This document shows, in pieces, positions 9,381-17,002 of a DNA stretch of 64,000 bases. Origin of the DNA: CAIVVT01 sp052145115 (lineage in GTDB: Bacteria > Acidobacteriota > Terriglobia > Bryobacterales > Bryobacteraceae); contig JBKQPG010000094.1 in NCBI GenBank assembly GCA_052145115.1, forward strand, positions 1-64,000. Reading direction: 5' to 3'. The notes below the pieces were generated by a model. The model was not told the DNA's origin, made no database searches, and was given only the letters and a program-made list of their open reading frames with translations. Position 1 is the first letter of the stretch, and each line of letters starts with the position of its first letter. A program made the position numbers and the translations under genes.

Positions 9381-10313
9381 TCAACAGGCGCGGGCGAGCA
9401 GCGCGCCCCAGTGGAAACCTGCGCCGAAGGCGGCGAAGACGACGGCCGAGCCGGGGGCGGGCGGGGCTGTGCGGCGCCACTCGGCGGCGGCGATGAGCAG
9501 CGAGGCGGAGGAAGTATTGCCGTAGCGCGCGATGTTGGAGTAGAAGCGGGCGGCGGGCACGCCGAGGGCGGCGGCGATTTTGAGGACCAGGTTCTGATTG
9601 GCCTGGTGCATGAGAAAGGCCGCGACGTCGGGCGGCGCGAGGGCGTGGCGCTGGAGCACGGCGCGAATGGCGGCGGGGACTTTGCGCGAGGCCTGCAGGA
9701 TCACGCTGCGGCCGTTCATCGAGAGCGGCTTGCCGGGCTCCAGAAAAAGGTCGGCCGCGTAGGCGCCGTCGGAGGCGAGCTGGACGTCGATCAACTCCAG
9801 GAGGCCGGATTCCGGGCTCACCAGCGCCGCGCCGGCGCCATCGCCGAACAGCACGGCGACGCCGCGTTCCCGCGGCTCGCGCAGGACCACGGTCGACATC
9901 TTCTCGGCGCCGATGACGAGGATCGGGCCGGTCGATGTCACGAGGCGCGCGGCCAGGCCGAGGGCGAAAAGCGAGCCGGCGCTGGCCATTGGCAGGTCGA
10001 GAGCGGGCGTTCCAGGGATGCCGAGCTGGAGCGCGGTTTCGGCGGCGGGGCCTGGAAATGAGCGCTCGCCGGAGCCGCTGGCCACAATGACCATGCCCAG
10101 CGAAGAGGCCTCCACGCCGGCGCGCGACAAACAGTCGAGGCCGGCGCGCGCGGCCAGGACGGCGACGGTCTCCTGGTCCGTGGCGAAGCGGCGCTCGTCG
10201 ATGCCGGAGACTTCGCGCACCCAGGCGGCGTCAGCGCCGACCCACGAGCCGGCTTCGGCGCTGGAGACGATGCGCGCGGGCAGCCAGCAGCCGAATTCGC
10301 GGATGAAGGCCAT
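9381..10313 (-). CDS. KAS III (FabH-like) protein with Ser in place of catalytic Cys
   Basis: Thiolase-fold protein of the beta-ketoacyl-ACP synthase III family, 310 residues. The His and Asn of the FabH triad are present: H236 in MHQAN and N266 in YGNTSSAS. The nucleophile position reads LDLPMASAGSLFAL, where family members have N/A-A-C-S-G; the catalytic Cys is therefore Ser111 (codon AGC). The Claisen condensation of normal FabH needs Cys; known Ser-containing relatives such as DpsC act in starter-unit selection or acyl transfer. The gene follows the ACP gene by 4 nt and lies in an operon with SGNH and MBOAT genes, so acyl loading or transfer to that ACP is the most natural role. This is inference. 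Confidence 0.88.
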   Translation of the reverse strand: MAFIREFGCWLPARIVSSAEAGSWVGADAAWVREVSGIDERRFATDQETVAVLAARAGLDCLSRAGVEASSLGMVIVASGSGERSFPGPAAETALQLGIPGTPALDLPMASAGSLFALGLAARLVTSTGPILVIGAEKMSTVVLREPRERGVAVLFGDGAGAALVSPESGLLELIDVQLASDGAYAADLFLEPGKPLSMNGRSVILQASRKVPAAIRAVLQRHALAPPDVAAFLMHQANQNLVLKIAAALGVPAARFYSNIARYGNTSSASLLIAAAEWRRTAPPAPGSAVVFAAFGAGFHWGALLARAC

Positions 10314-10317
10314 TGAG

Positions 10318-10551
10318 CTAGAGGCGCGAGTCGAGGTACTCGCCGATGCGGGCGAGGGTTTCGAATTTGCGGGGATTCATGTCGGAATCGGGGATGGAAA
10401 TGCCGAAGGATTGTTCGAGCGCGGAGACGAGATCCGGCAAGGCGAAGGAGTCCAGCGTTCCGGATTCGAACAACGACTCGTCGGCGGCGGGGGTGACGTC
10501 CTTGTGCGTGACCTGGCGGAGGATTTCAATGAGTTTTAAGCGGCGATCCAT
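10318..10551 (-). CDS. Acyl carrier protein, stand-alone
   Basis: A 77-residue acidic carrier protein. The phosphopantetheine site is Ser35 in SGTLDSFALPDLV, matching the DSL-type motif (here DSF). A hydrophobic helix 2 and a second helix ending at GEYLDSRL complete the fold. The open frame continues upstream to 10674, but that part lies inside the preceding gene; the start chosen is MDRRLKLIEIL, typical of carrier proteins. It overlaps the 3' end of the SGNH gene by 26 nt, which suggests translational coupling. The neighbours point to a dedicated carrier in a surface-acylation pathway, comparable to DltC, rather than the primary fatty-acid AcpP. Confidence 0.88.
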   Translation of the reverse strand: MDRRLKLIEILRQVTHKDVTPAADESLFESGTLDSFALPDLVSALEQSFGISIPDSDMNPRKFETLARIGEYLDSRL

Positions 10552-11899
10552 TTTCTGAACTCCCAAACACCTGCTGGCGCACGGCCTGGTAGACGGCGTA
10601 GTCCTGCAACAGCAACTGGGCCAGCGATTCGCCCCACAGACGGTAACCCGCCGAGGTGAGGTGGACGAAGTCACCCTGGGCCAGTCCGGCCGTCACCCAT
10701 TGTTTCATGGATCCCTTGCCGCCCATGGCCATGCGCAGGTTCCAGAAGGCGCAGCCTTCGGCCAGCGCGGCTTCGCGCTGCGCCGAGAGGATGCGGTCGA
10801 CGCCGTCCAGGGTGGTCCAGCGGCCGTGCACGCGGGTGGACTGGTCGGGCGCGCCGATGACCAGAACGCTGGCCAGGGGCGCGGCGGCGCGCAGGCGCCC
10901 GAGTACCTGGCGCAGGGTGTCGCGGTAGGTCTCAAAAGTCCAGTCGGGACGGCGGGCTTCGTTGGTGCCGTAGGCGAGCACGATCAAGGCCGGATCGCGG
11001 CGTTCGATGTGCGCCTTGAGCAGCGGCTGGTTCCACAGGAGCAGCAGGTCGGCCTGCGCGCCGTTGATCCCCAAGGGTTCCCAGGTGAGGCCGGCGCTGT
11101 TCTCGACGGTCCAGCCGAACACAGTCACGGGCGCGTCGGATTGGGTGCGCAGGACCAGGTGATGCTCGCCGGCGGGCAACTGCTGACGCCAGAAGCCGGG
11201 CCCGAGTTCACCCGCGGTGTCGACCAGGCCCAATGGCGCGCCGCTGTCCTCGATGGACACGGCGCCGCCGCCGGACTGCTTCCAATAGAACAGCTCGAAG
11301 GCCGAGCCCGAGGCGTCCAGGGTCAGCGTTTCACCGGCGCGCGCGGCGCTCAGACGCAGGCCGGACAGGCCGTACAGGCCGTCGCCCTCGCGGCTCAACA
11401 AACCCTCCGCGCGCCAGCCTTTCGACTGCGTGCCTTTGGAGTCGAAGCGCCGGTAGCCGTCGAAGGGATGGCCGGGCAGCGTGAAACCGGGTCCGCCGTC
11501 GCCGAGTTTGGATTGCAGGAAAGTGCGAATCTCGCCCGGCCAGTCGTCGGAGGCGGTATGCGAATCTCCAAACTGCAGAACCCGCAGGGGCGCGCCGGAG
11601 CCGGCCTGCCGGCTGCGGTAGAGGCGCTCCAGAAACGGGACCAGGGCGGCGGGGTTCTGGATGCCGAGATCCATGGTGTCGCCGGCGTGTTCCTGGACGA
11701 ACTGCTGAGCCGCGGCGCGCTGAGCCGGCGTGGCGGGCGGAGGCCGGGGCACGCGGCGCTTCTTCTTCTTGGCCGGCTTGGAGGTGGTCTTCTTTTTCGT
11801 TGCCGGCGGCGTATCGACGGTGCGCGACGGCAGCAGGACGGAGGCGGCCAGCAGCAGCAGCGGGAGCGAACACAGGAGCCAGGAGCGACGCCGCGTCAC
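10526..11899 (-). CDS. SGNH/GDSL-fold membrane-anchored protein (second of pair)
   Basis: Likely 457-residue extracytoplasmic esterase or O-acyltransferase. The GTG start at 11899 overlaps the previous stop as GTGA; the open frame upstream of this is out-of-frame sequence of the neighbour. N-terminus: positive residues, a hydrophobic segment (SWLLCSLPLLLLAASVLL), then a Lys/Pro-rich linker. SGNH blocks: FGDSHTASD (block I Ser), YGTNEARRP (block III Asn) and DFVHLTSAGYRLW (block V Asp-x-x-His). Between blocks I and III is a beta-rich insertion (about residues 170-290), as in AlgX/AlgJ-like acetyltransferases. It probably receives acyl groups from the MBOAT protein on the outer face of the membrane. 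Confidence 0.82.
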   Translation of the reverse strand: MTRRRSWLLCSLPLLLLAASVLLPSRTVDTPPATKKKTTSKPAKKKKRRVPRPPPATPAQRAAAQQFVQEHAGDTMDLGIQNPAALVPFLERLYRSRQAGSGAPLRVLQFGDSHTASDDWPGEIRTFLQSKLGDGGPGFTLPGHPFDGYRRFDSKGTQSKGWRAEGLLSREGDGLYGLSGLRLSAARAGETLTLDASGSAFELFYWKQSGGGAVSIEDSGAPLGLVDTAGELGPGFWRQQLPAGEHHLVLRTQSDAPVTVFGWTVENSAGLTWEPLGINGAQADLLLLWNQPLLKAHIERRDPALIVLAYGTNEARRPDWTFETYRDTLRQVLGRLRAAAPLASVLVIGAPDQSTRVHGRWTTLDGVDRILSAQREAALAEGCAFWNLRMAMGGKGSMKQWVTAGLAQGDFVHLTSAGYRLWGESLAQLLLQDYAVYQAVRQQVFGSSENGSPLKTH

Positions 11900-13302
11900 T
11901 GGGCGCGCCTCGGGTTGGGCCGCGGGCCGGCCGGAGGATTGCCGGCGGCGATGCGGGTGCGGCGAAGTTGTTGCATCTTCCAGTTGTTGTAGCCGTCGAG
12001 GAGCGCCTGGTACAAGAGCGCGCCGACGATTCTGGCGCCGGAGGGCAGCGGGTGGATGAAGTCGGCGCTCACCAGCCGCGGCTCGGCCATGTACCAGCGT
12101 CCCATAGTGCCCACGCCGCCCATGGCCTCGAAGGTGTTGAAGAAGGCGCAGCCGGACTGGGCGGCGATCTGGGCCTGCTTCTGAACCAGACGCGGCAGGG
12201 CCGGCATGGTTCCGATGGTGCCGCCGCTTTCGCGCGTGCCGCGGTCCATGGGGCTCATCACCAGGACGGGCGTGCCGGGCACGGCCAAGTGGAGGCGGCG
12301 CAGGACCTCGCGAACGTCCTTGGCATAGGTGGAATCCACGTACTTGGGGAAGCCGCTCTCGTTGGTGCCGTAGTTCAGAACGATCAAATCGGGCCGGGCC
12401 TGCTGCAACTGGGCGCTCCAGTGCGGCGCGTTCATATACCATGCGAGCACGCCGATCCAGGTGCCGTTGAGCCCGAGGCTGTCGTAGAGCACGCCGTCAG
12501 AATCCTTGGTGAACTCGACAGCGAACAGCCGGACCGGGCGGTCGTCGACGGTGATCTCAAAGTTCTGCGCCTCCGCCGGGATGCGCCAGGTCGCCTGCGC
12601 CGCCACTTTTTGGGGCATCGAGGTGTCGAGGGTGGCGATGTGAACGTCGCCGGCGTCGATGCGCACTTTGCCGCCCTCGGGCTGGCCGACATAGTGCAGC
12701 GTGAGGCGCGTCTGGCCGGGATTGCGCAGGGCGAATTTGGACCATGCGCCGGGCTTGCCGGTGAAGCTGACGCCGGCCAGGCCGTACCAGCCATCCTTTT
12801 GGGCGTGCTGCGTGGCGGGGTCGATCACCCAGCCCGACGAGCGGGACCAGACGCCGCGATGGTCGTACCAGGCCCACGGCTTGGCGATCAGGTAAATGCC
12901 ATGACCGGCGTCGCCGAATCTGGTCTGCAGAAACGTGCGGACGTCGGCGGTGATCAGGTCGGCGGTGGTCGGAGAATCGCCGTAGTGCAGGATCCGCACG
13001 ACGGCGCCGGGCTCCTGGCGCTCGGCGCGCAACAGCGCGGCGTAGAAGGGCGCGAGCACGCCGTCGGGATCGACGATGCGATGGGCGTCCTGGCGCACCG
13101 GCGTGAGGTCCGGGCGCAGCCGGGCCTGTTCCTCCTCGAGCGGGGCCGCGCTGGGCGCGCGGGGCAGAAAGTCGAGCACGTGAACGGCAGTGGGCCACTC
13201 GAAGACACGCCAGTTGTAAAGCTGCGGGACGAACTGCGGCACGGTGATGATCACGGCGAAGGCGAGCAGGAACTGCAGCGGATGGCGGGGCCAGAGGGTC
13301 AT
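11896..13302 (-). CDS. SGNH/GDSL-fold membrane-anchored protein (first of pair)
   Basis: Paralogue of the next gene, 468 residues. An N-terminal membrane segment (LQFLLAFAVIITVPQFV) anchors it facing outward. SGNH motifs: HYGDSPTTAD (block I Ser), NYGTNESGFP (block III Asn) and SADFIHPLPSGARI (block V Asp and His). The GDSP variant replaces the His of the paralogue's GDSH. A carbohydrate-module-like insertion separates blocks I and III. It begins 3 nt after the MBOAT stop and overlaps the next gene by 4 nt. The tight packing of two SGNH genes behind one MBOAT gene parallels AlgI-AlgJ-AlgX and DltB-DltD. Confidence 0.82.
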   Translation of the reverse strand: MTLWPRHPLQFLLAFAVIITVPQFVPQLYNWRVFEWPTAVHVLDFLPRAPSAAPLEEEQARLRPDLTPVRQDAHRIVDPDGVLAPFYAALLRAERQEPGAVVRILHYGDSPTTADLITADVRTFLQTRFGDAGHGIYLIAKPWAWYDHRGVWSRSSGWVIDPATQHAQKDGWYGLAGVSFTGKPGAWSKFALRNPGQTRLTLHYVGQPEGGKVRIDAGDVHIATLDTSMPQKVAAQATWRIPAEAQNFEITVDDRPVRLFAVEFTKDSDGVLYDSLGLNGTWIGVLAWYMNAPHWSAQLQQARPDLIVLNYGTNESGFPKYVDSTYAKDVREVLRRLHLAVPGTPVLVMSPMDRGTRESGGTIGTMPALPRLVQKQAQIAAQSGCAFFNTFEAMGGVGTMGRWYMAEPRLVSADFIHPLPSGARIVGALLYQALLDGYNNWKMQQLRRTRIAAGNPPAGPRPNPRRAQ

Positions 13303-13305
13303 GGG

Positions 13306-14799
13306 TCAGAACTTCGTGTAGATGAATGGAGCAGCCCCGGTCATGGCCACATACTGGATGGCCAGCACGAGCAGCGCCACGGCGGCGGCCTGGGCATAGA
13401 AGGGCGCGCGGATGAACTGGCGCAACGAAAAGTCGTACCAGGCGCGGGGCGAGAAATGGCCCAGCGCGGCCACGGCCAGAACGGTGACGAGCGCGGGCGA
13501 GATGTTGGCGAAGGAGACCGTCAGCGAGCCCAGCCGGCCCAGCACCGCGCCCGCGTTTTCAAACGACGTGGCGCGGAAGAAGATCCAGCAGAAAACGACG
13601 TAGTTGGCGGTCAACACGCGGGAAGAGAGGCGGATCCAGAAGTTGGCCGAGGGCCGCGGATTGCCGCGCGCGGCGCGGAAGGCGTGGTGCGCGGCGAGGG
13701 CGACGCCATGCAGCGCGCCCCAGGCGACGAAGGTCCAGGCGGGACCGTGCCACAGGCCGCCGAGGACCATGGTCACGATGAGATTGATGTAGGTGAAGAC
13801 CTTCCACTGCGAGCGCAGGCCGGGCAGGGAGAAGTACAGGTAGTCGCGCAGCCAGTTGGAGAGTGTGATGTGCCAGCGCCGCCAGAAGTCGCTGATGTTG
13901 AGCGCGGTGTAGGGCCGGTTGAAGTTCTCGGGGAGCTTGATGCCAAGGAGCATGGCGCTGCCGATGGCCAGGTCGGTGTAGCCCGAGAAGTCGTAGTAGA
14001 TCTGGAAGGCGAAGGCCCAGACGGCGATGAAGGTCTCCATGCCGGTGTAGAGGCCGGGCGTGTCGAAGACGCGGTTGACGAGGTTCTCGGCGAGATAGTC
14101 GGCGATCAGGAATTTCTTGAGCAGGCCGAGGGCGATGCGGAACAGCGCGCGGCCGCTTTGTTCGAGGGTCAGCGTTTTGCCGGGCTGCTCCAACTGCGGA
14201 GCGAGGGCCAGCGGGCGAGTGATGGGGCCGGCCAGGGTTGTGGGGAAGAAGCTGACGGCGGTCATGTAGGCCAGCAGGGAGCGGACGGGCTTGCCATCGC
14301 GGCGATAGAGGTCGATGGTGTAGGTCAGCGATTGGAAGCAGTAGAAGGAGATGCCGAGGGGGAAGGTCCAATGCCACTCGGGGGCCTTATGGCCAACCGC
14401 GCCGGACCATGCCGAGAGAAAAAACGGCATGTACTTGAAAGTGGCCAGAATGCCTAGGTTCAGCGCCAGGCTGCAGGTGAGGAGCAGACGCCGGAACCAG
14501 GGGCGTGGCGCGAGCTGCTGAAACCAGGCGGCCGGGAGTGGCGGGGGCTCTGAGGCGGGCAGGGCGGATGATCCCGCGGCGCGAGGCTGGAGACCGGCGC
14601 CGAGGCCGAGCCCGATCAGATAGTCGATGAACGACGCGCCGGGAATCAGGACCAGGTAAAAGAGATCCCACTTGGCGTAAAAGAAGTAGTTGGCGAAGAG
14701 CAGGACGACGAGGCCGGCGGCGCGCCAGCGCGACAGCGGCCAGTACAGCAGGAAGATGCCGACCAGGAAGACAAAATAGACCGAGCTGGAAAGAACCAT
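13306..14799 (-). CDS. MBOAT family O-acyltransferase (AlgI/DltB-like)
   Basis: Polytopic membrane protein of 497 residues that moves acyl groups across the inner membrane to an extracytoplasmic acceptor. It starts with the AlgI-type N-terminus (SSSVYFVFLVGIFLLYWPL). It has the MBOAT core NISDFWRRWHITLSNWLRDYLY and the invariant catalytic His in GGLWHGPAWTFVAWGALHG. Length and layout agree with AlgI/PatA-type members. First gene of the operon; a TAGAAT hexamer (14832-14827) lies 27 nt upstream of ATG. No adenylation enzyme (DltA) or AlgF homologue is present; instead the operon holds an ACP and a KAS III homologue. Confidence 0.92.
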   Translation of the reverse strand: MVLSSSVYFVFLVGIFLLYWPLSRWRAAGLVVLLFANYFFYAKWDLFYLVLIPGASFIDYLIGLGLGAGLQPRAAGSSALPASEPPPLPAAWFQQLAPRPWFRRLLLTCSLALNLGILATFKYMPFFLSAWSGAVGHKAPEWHWTFPLGISFYCFQSLTYTIDLYRRDGKPVRSLLAYMTAVSFFPTTLAGPITRPLALAPQLEQPGKTLTLEQSGRALFRIALGLLKKFLIADYLAENLVNRVFDTPGLYTGMETFIAVWAFAFQIYYDFSGYTDLAIGSAMLLGIKLPENFNRPYTALNISDFWRRWHITLSNWLRDYLYFSLPGLRSQWKVFTYINLIVTMVLGGLWHGPAWTFVAWGALHGVALAAHHAFRAARGNPRPSANFWIRLSSRVLTANYVVFCWIFFRATSFENAGAVLGRLGSLTVSFANISPALVTVLAVAALGHFSPRAWYDFSLRQFIRAPFYAQAAAVALLVLAIQYVAMTGAAPFIYTKF

Positions 14800-14826
14800 C
14801 GGGAGGACCCAGGGGCCAAATTGATG

Positions 14827-14832
14827 ATTCTA
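14827..14832 (-). promoter_or_regulatory. TAGAAT -10-like hexamer upstream of the MBOAT operon
   Basis: Minus strand TAGAAT ends 27 nt before the MBOAT ATG. No -35 hexamer is recognisable at 16-18 nt. The same hexamer recurs upstream of several genes in this window, which supports it as a promoter element. Confidence 0.45.
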
Positions 14833-14900
14833 TCGCACTGCCCCGGCGAGCCCTTTCCTGACACGAGTTTTCGCTCCACAAATGCGGCGGGCGGGCGCGG

Positions 14901-15911
14901 CTATCTGGCGGGGTAATCCTTCGCAAAGCCGGTGCGCAGGTTTTTCACGCTGAATGCGCCGTCGGAGGCGACATCGGCCTGGATGCCGAAGCCCTGGCAG
15001 TGCTCATCGACGTTGGCGATGCGCTCAGGCGGGACGTTGGCCTGGGCGCCGCCTTCGATGGAGTAATGCAGTTGCCACAGGTCCTGGAGCCCGGGCGAGG
15101 AAGTGATGGTGTGCCAGACCGAAGGCGAGCCGCCCTTGCGGGCGCCGTTGTCCATGATGGCGACGCGCGGATGCAGAGCGTAGACCAAGGTCTTCGAGTC
15201 CGACTCCGACCAGCCGTGATGCGAGACCACGAACAGGTCCACCGGACCGATGGCGTTGTCGGGGCAGACCAGGTCCAGCTCCTTGTTCCAGCTCAGATCG
15301 CCGAGATCGACCGTGCGGAACCGGCCGAAGGTCAGCACGAAGCCGACGGAGCGCGCGTTCTCCGAGGTATCGAGCGGACGCCGGGCGTCGCTGCCGCAGA
15401 CCGGGTTGGGCTGCCCGCCGCCGGCCACGTGGCCCTGGATGCGCTCGCCGTTGGCGGTGACGATCTCGATGCGGGCGCCCTTCAGCGGCAGTACATCGCC
15501 GGGCTTCACGACGAGGCGCCTGACGCCGGAGGCCAGGACCTTCTGATAGGCGGCTTCGAGGCGTTTGGCGTCGGGGCCGGTTTCGTTGTTGGGGCCGTGG
15601 TCAATGAAGGCGCCGATGGGGAACAAGGCGGCGAGCTGGGGCACGCCGCCGATGTGATCGAGGTGGTAATGGGTGATCAGGACGTAGTCGATTTTGGTGA
15701 GCCCATAGGACTGGGCCGCGGCGACGATGCGGTGCGCGTCGCGCGAGTCCGGAGTAGGCCAGCCGGCGTCGACTAGCAGCGACTCGCCGGAAGGCAGCAC
15801 GAACAGGGTCGACTGGCCGCCTTCCACATCGATGAAGTTGATCATCAGATGGCCCTTGGGCGCAGCCAACGCCACGGCCAGGCTCAGGATGGAAACGATT
15901 GCCCAACGCAT
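14901..15911 (-). CDS. MBL-fold metallo-hydrolase, exported (ComEC C-terminal type)
   Basis: Metallo-beta-lactamase-fold hydrolase of unknown substrate, 336 residues. The first metal motif THYHLDHIGG (HxHxDH) is intact; later ligands are probably the Asp in VDLGDLSW and the His pair in SHHGWSESD, as in ComEC/Rec2-type MBL proteins. A signal peptide (MRWAIVSILSLAVALAAP) favours the ATG at 15911 over a possible in-frame start 18 nt upstream. A hexamer TACGAT ends 6 nt before this ATG and no Shine-Dalgarno sequence is seen, so the transcript may be leaderless. It is divergent from the URO-D family gene. Confidence 0.85.
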   Translation of the reverse strand: MRWAIVSILSLAVALAAPKGHLMINFIDVEGGQSTLFVLPSGESLLVDAGWPTPDSRDAHRIVAAAQSYGLTKIDYVLITHYHLDHIGGVPQLAALFPIGAFIDHGPNNETGPDAKRLEAAYQKVLASGVRRLVVKPGDVLPLKGARIEIVTANGERIQGHVAGGGQPNPVCGSDARRPLDTSENARSVGFVLTFGRFRTVDLGDLSWNKELDLVCPDNAIGPVDLFVVSHHGWSESDSKTLVYALHPRVAIMDNGARKGGSPSVWHTITSSPGLQDLWQLHYSIEGGAQANVPPERIANVDEHCQGFGIQADVASDGAFSVKNLRTGFAKDYPAR

Positions 15912-15917
15912 GGCGGC

Positions 15918-15923
15918 ATCGTA
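15918..15923 (-). promoter_or_regulatory. -10-like element placed for a leaderless transcript
   Basis: Minus strand TACGAT, 6 nt (GCCGCC) from the ATG at 15911. Standard spacing would put transcription start on the A of the ATG. No ribosome-binding site is present. Confidence 0.4.
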
Positions 15924-15964
15924 CCACACGGCGCGGCCAGTGAGAGGCTGGCGGCGCGTGTAGA

Positions 15965-17002
15965 ATGGGCGTCTTGACCCGCAGGGAACGAGTATTGAGA
16001 GCTTTCCGGCGTGAGGCCGTCGACCGGCTGCCGGCGCAAACGAACTACACGCTCGCGATGGGCGTGAAGCTGGCGGCTTATTTTCATATCCCGATCGAGG
16101 AGCTGCCGGCGCGGCTGGACAATCACCTGGTGCGAGTGGACCTGGAGCACGAGCGGCGCGCCAGCGCGGACGGGCGCACGCGCTACGACTGGTGGGGCGC
16201 CGGCTGGAGCACGGAGACCGAGGGCTACTGGAACGCGTTCAGCCCGCTCGCCGGAAGCGAGGATCTGGAGGGCTTCGCGTGGCCGGACCCACATGCGCCG
16301 GGGCTGATGGACGAAGCCCGGCGGACGGTGGCGGAGCGCGGAGTGGAGTATTTCGTGGCCCCCAATCTGGGCATGTGCCTGTTCGAAAGAGCGTGGTCGC
16401 TGCGCGGCTTCGACCGGCTGCTGGTGGACTTTGCGGACCGGCCGGAATGGGTTGAAGAGCTGCTGGAACGCATCACCGCAATACAGGCGGTTCTGATCCG
16501 GCGGTACATCGAAGCGGGCGTCGACGGCGGCTACTTCGGAGACGACTACGGCGCGCAGCGCTCGATGCTATTCTCGCCGCGGCTGTGGCGCCGGATGTTC
16601 AAGCCGCGCCTGGCGCGGATGTTCGAACCGTTCCGCGAGGCTGGGAGGCCGGTGATCCTGCACTCCGATGGCGATATCCGGGCGATTCTGCCGGACCTGG
16701 TGGAGATCGGCGTGACGGTGCTCAATCCGGTGCAGCCGGAGGTTCTGGAGCCGGCGTGGCTGGGGAAGGAATACGGAGAGCGGCTGGCATTCTACGGCGG
16801 GATCTCGACGCAGGGCGTCCTGAGGTCGGGCACGCGGGAGGAAGTCCAGGCGGCCGTCGAGGCCTGCCGCCGCACGCTGGCGAGGCACGGCACGGGACTC
16901 ATGATCGGGCCTTCGCATCGCATGCAGAGCGACATTCCCGAAGAGAATGTGGAGGCGATGCTGGAGACATTTCCGAAAGCTGATGGAGGGGCAGCGCGAT
17001 GA
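15965..17002 (+). CDS. Uroporphyrinogen decarboxylase (URO-D) superfamily protein
   Basis: TIM-barrel protein of the URO-D/MtaA superfamily, 345 residues. Family landmarks: a degenerate N-terminus (TRRERVLRAFRREAVDRLP), GYFGDDYGAQRSML, ILHSDGDIRAILPDLVEIGVTVLNPVQPE (His-Ser-Asp-Gly motif) and FYGGISTQGVLRSGT. The true haem-pathway HemE lacks this pattern of insertions, so it is more likely a corrinoid or methyl-group transfer relative or a glycoside-metabolism protein; substrate unknown. The ATG at 15965 sits inside a TAGAATG sequence; if TAGAAT (15961-15966) is the -10, the start could be TTG 15974. It overlaps the kinase gene by ATGA. Confidence 0.8.
   Translation: MGVLTRRERVLRAFRREAVDRLPAQTNYTLAMGVKLAAYFHIPIEELPARLDNHLVRVDLEHERRASADGRTRYDWWGAGWSTETEGYWNAFSPLAGSEDLEGFAWPDPHAPGLMDEARRTVAERGVEYFVAPNLGMCLFERAWSLRGFDRLLVDFADRPEWVEELLERITAIQAVLIRRYIEAGVDGGYFGDDYGAQRSMLFSPRLWRRMFKPRLARMFEPFREAGRPVILHSDGDIRAILPDLVEIGVTVLNPVQPEVLEPAWLGKEYGERLAFYGGISTQGVLRSGTREEVQAAVEACRRTLARHGTGLMIGPSHRMQSDIPEENVEAMLETFPKADGGAAR

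Noticed and set aside
11900..12442. N-terminal extension of the second SGNH gene.
   Set aside because: This part is out-of-frame sequence of the first SGNH gene; the GTG overlapping the stop at 11899 leads directly into a membrane anchor.
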